This document shows, in pieces, positions 60,690-64,000 of a DNA stretch of 64,000 nt. The translations under genes and the position numbers were made by a program. The number at the start of each line of letters is the position of its first letter. Positions within the stretch are counted from its first letter, which is position 1. The notes beneath the pieces were generated by a model. The model was not told where the DNA came from. It did no database searches and worked only from the letters and a program-made list of their open reading frames with translations. Origin of the DNA: Petrosia ficiformis (lineage: Eukaryota; Porifera; Demospongiae; Haplosclerida; Petrosiidae); contig OX345636.1 in assembly GCA_947044365.1 (NCBI GenBank), forward strand, positions 33,733,212 through 33,797,211. Reading direction: 5' to 3'.

Positions 60690-61680
60690 CCCTTTCTTCC
60701 CACAAGTCCCTGACAACAAGCTCTTAATTGTAATCATAATCCACCCACAGCAGATATTAAGGAACAGAAAAAACCCTTTCACGCGTTTACGACTGGAGGC
60801 TATTGTGTTGGTATGGCCCAAGATGTAGACTTCCACTGCCATGAGTGTATAACATGCCAAAAGACCAAGTTGCCTACTCCCCCACATGCCCCCTTGATTA
60901 ACGTTCCCATTGGGCAACCATGGGAGATGATAGTAGTTGATATTGTAGAGATGCCAATCTCTTCCAGTAACAATCGGTATCTACTTGTGCTACAAGATCA
61001 TTTTACAGAATGGGTCGAAGCAATCCCATTACCAGATCAAACAGCTGTCAGAATCGCAAGAGGATTTATTAAGCTCTTTTCTGTGTATGGTTATCCACAA
61101 GTCCTACATTCGGACCAAGGATGCAACTTTGAAATTGAAAGCACCATCATGTCACAAACTCTAAAGGCATTTGGAGTAAAGACGTCATGCTCACTGCATA
61201 CCACCCTCAAGGAGATGGAATGGTTGAATGCTTTGACTAATCACTTTTGCAAATTCTTCGAGCATATATTGGAAAATATAATGAGTGGGAACATTTTCTA
61301 CCTTTGGTTTCATATGTTTACCGCATGCATGGCTGCACATTCTTCAACAAGAGTGTGGTTCTTGTAAGCTAACTTTTGGTTAGATGCTGCAGCAGTGAGG
61401 TTAGTCTTAACAAATTCTTGTAGTTCAGCATGTTTAGCCCGGAGGTGAGCAGAATATGATGATGAGTCATAGGCTACTTGGGAAAGTGTAGTAGCTCTGA
61501 TTGGTTGTCAACCAAACATGAGCATAAAAGGGGACACTGCTTCACATAGATTTTCAATTGGTTGTCTGGTCTGGCTCACAGTACCCACTGCAGGTAAAAT
61601 GGATCCTAGATGGGAGGGAAGGTGGATAATCAAATCAATCAAGGGCCCTGTTAACATGAGATTATAGATGGCTCACACAC
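60690..61680 (+). pseudogene. Integrase of the gypsy element, with internal inversion
   Basis: HCHECITCQKTK is the second half of the HHCC zinc finger. MIVVDIVEMPISSSNNRYLL gives the first catalytic Asp, and VLHSDQGCNFE the second. The Glu-bearing segment is present one frame over (HPQGDGMVEC). From about 61354 to 61539 the continuation reads correctly only on the minus strand (SPFMLMFG ... NQKLAYKNHT). It returns to the plus strand at FSIGCLVWLTVPTAGKMDPR and WEGRW, the C-terminal domain. Confidence 0.75.
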
Positions 61681-61840
61681 CAGACAGTTCGTGTAAATCG
61701 ATTACGTCACCGTATACAACAATGAGATAGATGAAATGTCAGCTATAGAGAATCCTTGGAATCCACCTCAAGTTGAGTATGTTTGTATTCTTCCATTTCT
61801 TTCACCAAGCAGACGCTACCCACAGAGAATAAGATGACCA

Positions 61841-61893
61841 CTTGCCCTTCCTTGTTCAAAGCTTGGGTCGAGCTTTAAACAAGGAAGGGCAAG
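61841..61893. repeat. Hairpin at the polypurine tract
   Basis: CTTGCCCTTCCTTGTT and AACAAGGAAGGGCAAG are inverted copies around a 20-nt centre that itself contains AAAGCTT/AGCTTT. It ends exactly at the 3' LTR. Confidence 0.75.
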
Positions 61894-62034
61894 TGTATTA
61901 CATATATATATCTTAACTTATAATATTTATTTACACTTGTGTTGTGACAGCTGATTGAGTTCTATAACTAGATAGACTCCATGTTTTTGTAGAGAGGTTG
62001 CCTTTTACTTTTGAGAATAATATAACTTGTTACA
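61894..62034 (+). repeat. 3' LTR of the gypsy element
   Basis: TGTATTACATATATAT to TATAACTTGTTACA, preceded by a purine-rich tract. That tract is the right arm of a 53-bp hairpin (61841-61893). Confidence 0.75.
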
Positions 62035-62217
62035 TATACAGTACGTCTCAATAAAAAGTTAACGTTCCGTTGTACAAAACGGATCGTTCTACGATACGCA
62101 GTCAATTGTTGTGTTACCGTAAGGCACCATCGTTGTTTTTCCGTTACTATGCCGTTGCTACGTGCGTCCGTAGCTACAATTGTTTTGGTCACGTGAGACA
62201 GCTTCATTCAGGTTATT

Positions 62218-62456
62218 ACTTGTCGATTCGATGTAGAAGTTCTCTTGGCTGGACCTTCAGAGGAAGCGCTTACTGCCAGCTTATTCGTGATGTAAACAAG
62301 CTGAAGAGATATGAATGGGCTGTGCAGTACAAGGATGACGAATTTTACAACGTTGTATTTACCGATGAGTGTACAGTTCAACTAGAAGCCCATCGACGAT
62401 TTTATTGCAGGAAAATATTAGAGACTCCTCGTCCTAAACCAAGGTATATTGTTTAA
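62218..62456 (+). pseudogene. Tc1-like transposase fragment
   Basis: The frame reads SSLGWTFRGSAYCQLIRDVN + KLKRYEWA (second helix-turn-helix to linker), then NVVFTDECTVQLEAHRRFYC and PRPKPR. FTDE holds the first catalytic Asp of the DDE triad. The N-terminal DNA-binding domain and the later D and E are absent; an AT microsatellite follows directly. Confidence 0.75.
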
Positions 62457-63131
62457 ATTTATATATATATTTATTATAATTATATATATATATATATATA
62501 TAATATGTATTAGTATGATGGTGACATCATCCCTTTGATGTGGTGAGTCTATATTATTATATAACATATATATATAGCCCATAATGAAGTTGACCAAAAA
62601 GCTCATAATTGTATATAGAGGTCTATATTTTTTTAAATATAGACCACTCTGTCTACATTGTGCATGAGATGACAGCACTACTGTCTTGACATGTGGGCCA
62701 TAATAAAACATTTGTTATATAAAAATGCAATAATTATTATAACATAATGTTGGTCCTCCTTACTTCACAAAGAGCTTTTGTCAAAGCTAAGTCACTCTGT
62801 TCAGCTTTTTTAAAAGCTACCAAATACACAAAAGATATCACTAATCATTAATATTATCTTGCACATTTTTTTATGCAGGACTTACTCGAGACATCTGTAG
62901 TTCAAATGAATACAATACTTTCAGTTGTATGTAGTTTCTTGCTACTGTTAGTGATTATATATCCATGGTTACCAAACATTTATAATGTTATTTCAATTAG
63001 TTATTATTGAAATTTTATTTCCATGGTTATCAAACATTTACCATGATTACCAAACATTTAGTATTGAACATGATTACCAAACTTCCATCACATTTAACAT
63101 TTTATTACCAACAACTTTAATTTAATGATTT

Positions 63132-63562
63132 TCAAATTAAGTGATTTTTTAAGTGATTTTCTAATTCCAATGATAACTTTGTAATTCCAATGATACAACT
63201 CAGGTAACTTTCTAAGTCAGTGGATACAACAAGTCTGCTCAGTAGATTATTTTCTCTTTGACTACAGACCACAATCTTCCCATCATACATCTTCCTTCTT
63301 TCCTTTATCTTACACCACTGTCCTTTCACCAAACTTTCTTTAGGAAAAACAACATTGCTAGATAGGGCATCTTCATCTGGCCACTGTCCTTTCACCAAAC
63401 TTTCTTTAGGAGAAACAACATTGCTAGATAGGGCATCTTCATCTGGCCAATATATATATATATTAAAAACATGATACAGCTATTAAAGAATGATTGATTA
63501 AAATCACAATAGCAACATTTTAAAATCTTACCTGACACTTTAAGTGCTGTTCTCAAAGACAT
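63132..63562 (-). CDS. Small gene candidate inside the Tc1-like element
   Basis: Exon 1 (63532-63562) is MSLRTALKVS, ending at TCAG|GTAAGA in phase 1. A second exon could start after TATTGGCCAG at about 63443 and run to the stop at 63132: two tandem copies of a unit of about 22 residues (EDALSSNVV-PKESLVKGQW), then CKIKERRKMYDGKIVVCSQR. The C-x-IK...K-YDGK-V pattern resembles short chromatin-reader-like domains next to BEN domains in invertebrate proteins, but I cannot name it. The TIR-proximal region supplies CCAAT and CACGTG motifs upstream. It may be cargo, or a remnant. Confidence 0.35.
63312..63450. repeat. Tandem duplication of a 69-bp coding segment
   Basis: CCACTGTCCTTTCACCAAAC ... 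GGGCATCTTCATCTGG occurs twice in a row with one difference (GGAAAAACA versus GGAGAAACA). In frame with the minus-strand reading, giving a repeat of about 22-23 residues. Confidence 0.85.
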
Positions 63563-63820
63563 TGTACTCCACAACGACGTTCCAACGGGAGAAAAAAAAA
63601 CGACCAAACCAACCTTACAACGACAATACTACGATTGGTTGCACGTGGAGTCCATGTCAACGTGCACGTGACATCCTACCGTATAAACGATCCATCGTTT
63701 TACAAAACGAGTAATTGGAAACCCTGCAGTACGCGTTTTAGCCTGAAAAACACCGTACTTCACATCGTTGTACGCTTCGTTTTGTACAACGCAACGTTAA
63801 CTTTTTATTGAGACATACTG

Positions 63821-64000
63821 TATATATATATATGTATATATAATATATATAATCATACATCGAACTCGTGGGAAAGCAAACATAGGGATGGCCCCTATGG
63901 GCTATAAAAAATGACAACTACTGACTTCAGAGTCTTGCATAAACTCATTTGTTATTGTAGCTACCTCCAGCTCCACATTTTTACTGCGAAAATAATGTTA
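63821..64000. other. Window end, nothing recognised
   Basis: AT-rich flank of the Tc1-like element with one small palindrome (CATAGGGATGGCCCCTATG). No gene seen. Confidence 0.4.

Larger units (their letters stand above)
57525..62034 (+). mobile_element. Ty3/gypsy LTR retrotransposon, full length but disabled
   Basis: The 5' LTR (57525-57675) and 3' LTR (61894-62034) share CTTATAATA ... GTTGTGACAG ... TATAACTAGATAGACTCCAT ... TATAACTTGTT. The LTRs begin TG and end CA. Directly after the 5' LTR, TGGTAGCAGAGGA (57677-57689) is a primer binding site matching the 3' end of initiator tRNA-Met. AAGGAAGGGCAAG before the 3' LTR is a polypurine tract. Between lie gag with a zinc knuckle, RT, RNase H and integrase, all in order with several frameshifts. 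A nested hAT MITE (57873-58321) and an inversion in the integrase (about 61354-61539) add to the damage. Confidence 0.85.
62039..63820. mobile_element. Tc1-like TIR transposon, non-autonomous
   Basis: The left end CAGTACGTCTCAATAAAAAG TTAACG and right end CGTTAACTTTTTATTGAGACATACTG are inverted repeats of about 47 bp, flanked by TA on both sides. Starting CAGT with a TA duplication is the Tc1/mariner signature. 1782 bp. It holds a truncated transposase on the plus strand and a separate small gene candidate on the minus strand. It abuts the gypsy 3' LTR. Confidence 0.8.

Overview
The window looks like a piece of a marine sponge (demosponge) genome. It is AT-rich, has many short introns that are almost all phase 1, and is full of decayed DNA transposons and retroelements. 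Its two real genes are built from modules typical of sponge adhesion proteins: SRCR plus somatomedin-B domains in one, and a long chain of Calx-beta-type domains in the other. The phylum is an inference from this domain content. Nothing here is bacterial; there are no operons, ribosome binding sites or CRISPR arrays, and I recognise no rRNA or tRNA gene.

Layout. (1) 543-14922, minus strand: a 14-exon gene, about 669 aa as modelled, encoding a signal peptide, four SRCR domains, one somatomedin-B domain, one transmembrane helix and a short tail with a PPxY motif. All 13 splice junctions were placed by GT/AG and codon phase; 12 are phase 1. Its introns hold MITE-like repeats, foldbacks and a TIR element carrying a RecQ-like helicase fragment. 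(2) 15000-36950: a 22-kb gene-poor interval with a minisatellite (16583-18216), relics of Ty3/gypsy, copia-like, DIRS/Ngaro-like, PIF-type and possibly KDZ elements, a degenerate protease-like/PHD ORF, an isolated EGF-like exon and several foldbacks. (3) 36977-56416, plus strand, probably incomplete at its 3' end: a gene with a signal peptide and about 19 complete Calx-beta-like domains, each coded by two phase-1 exons. Sixteen A+B exon pairs form a nearly identical tandem array of about 460 bp per unit, joined by micro-introns of 51-61 nt. (4) 56450-64000: repeats, then a Ty3/gypsy element with both LTRs (57525-62034) containing a nested hAT MITE and an internal micro-inversion, then a Tc1-like TIR element (62039-63820) with a small minus-strand gene candidate inside.

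How the genes may work together. The Calx-beta gene has the architecture known from sponge aggregation-factor core proteins. The SRCR gene resembles the SRCR-type molecules proposed as sponge aggregation receptors. They lie head to head, and their first coding exons (61 nt each, with about 16 nt of 5' and 10 nt of 3' flank) are clearly homologous. A linked secreted ligand and membrane receptor sharing a leader exon would be a strong candidate adhesion or self-recognition locus. That functional reading is inference; the exon structures and homologies are visible in the sequence.
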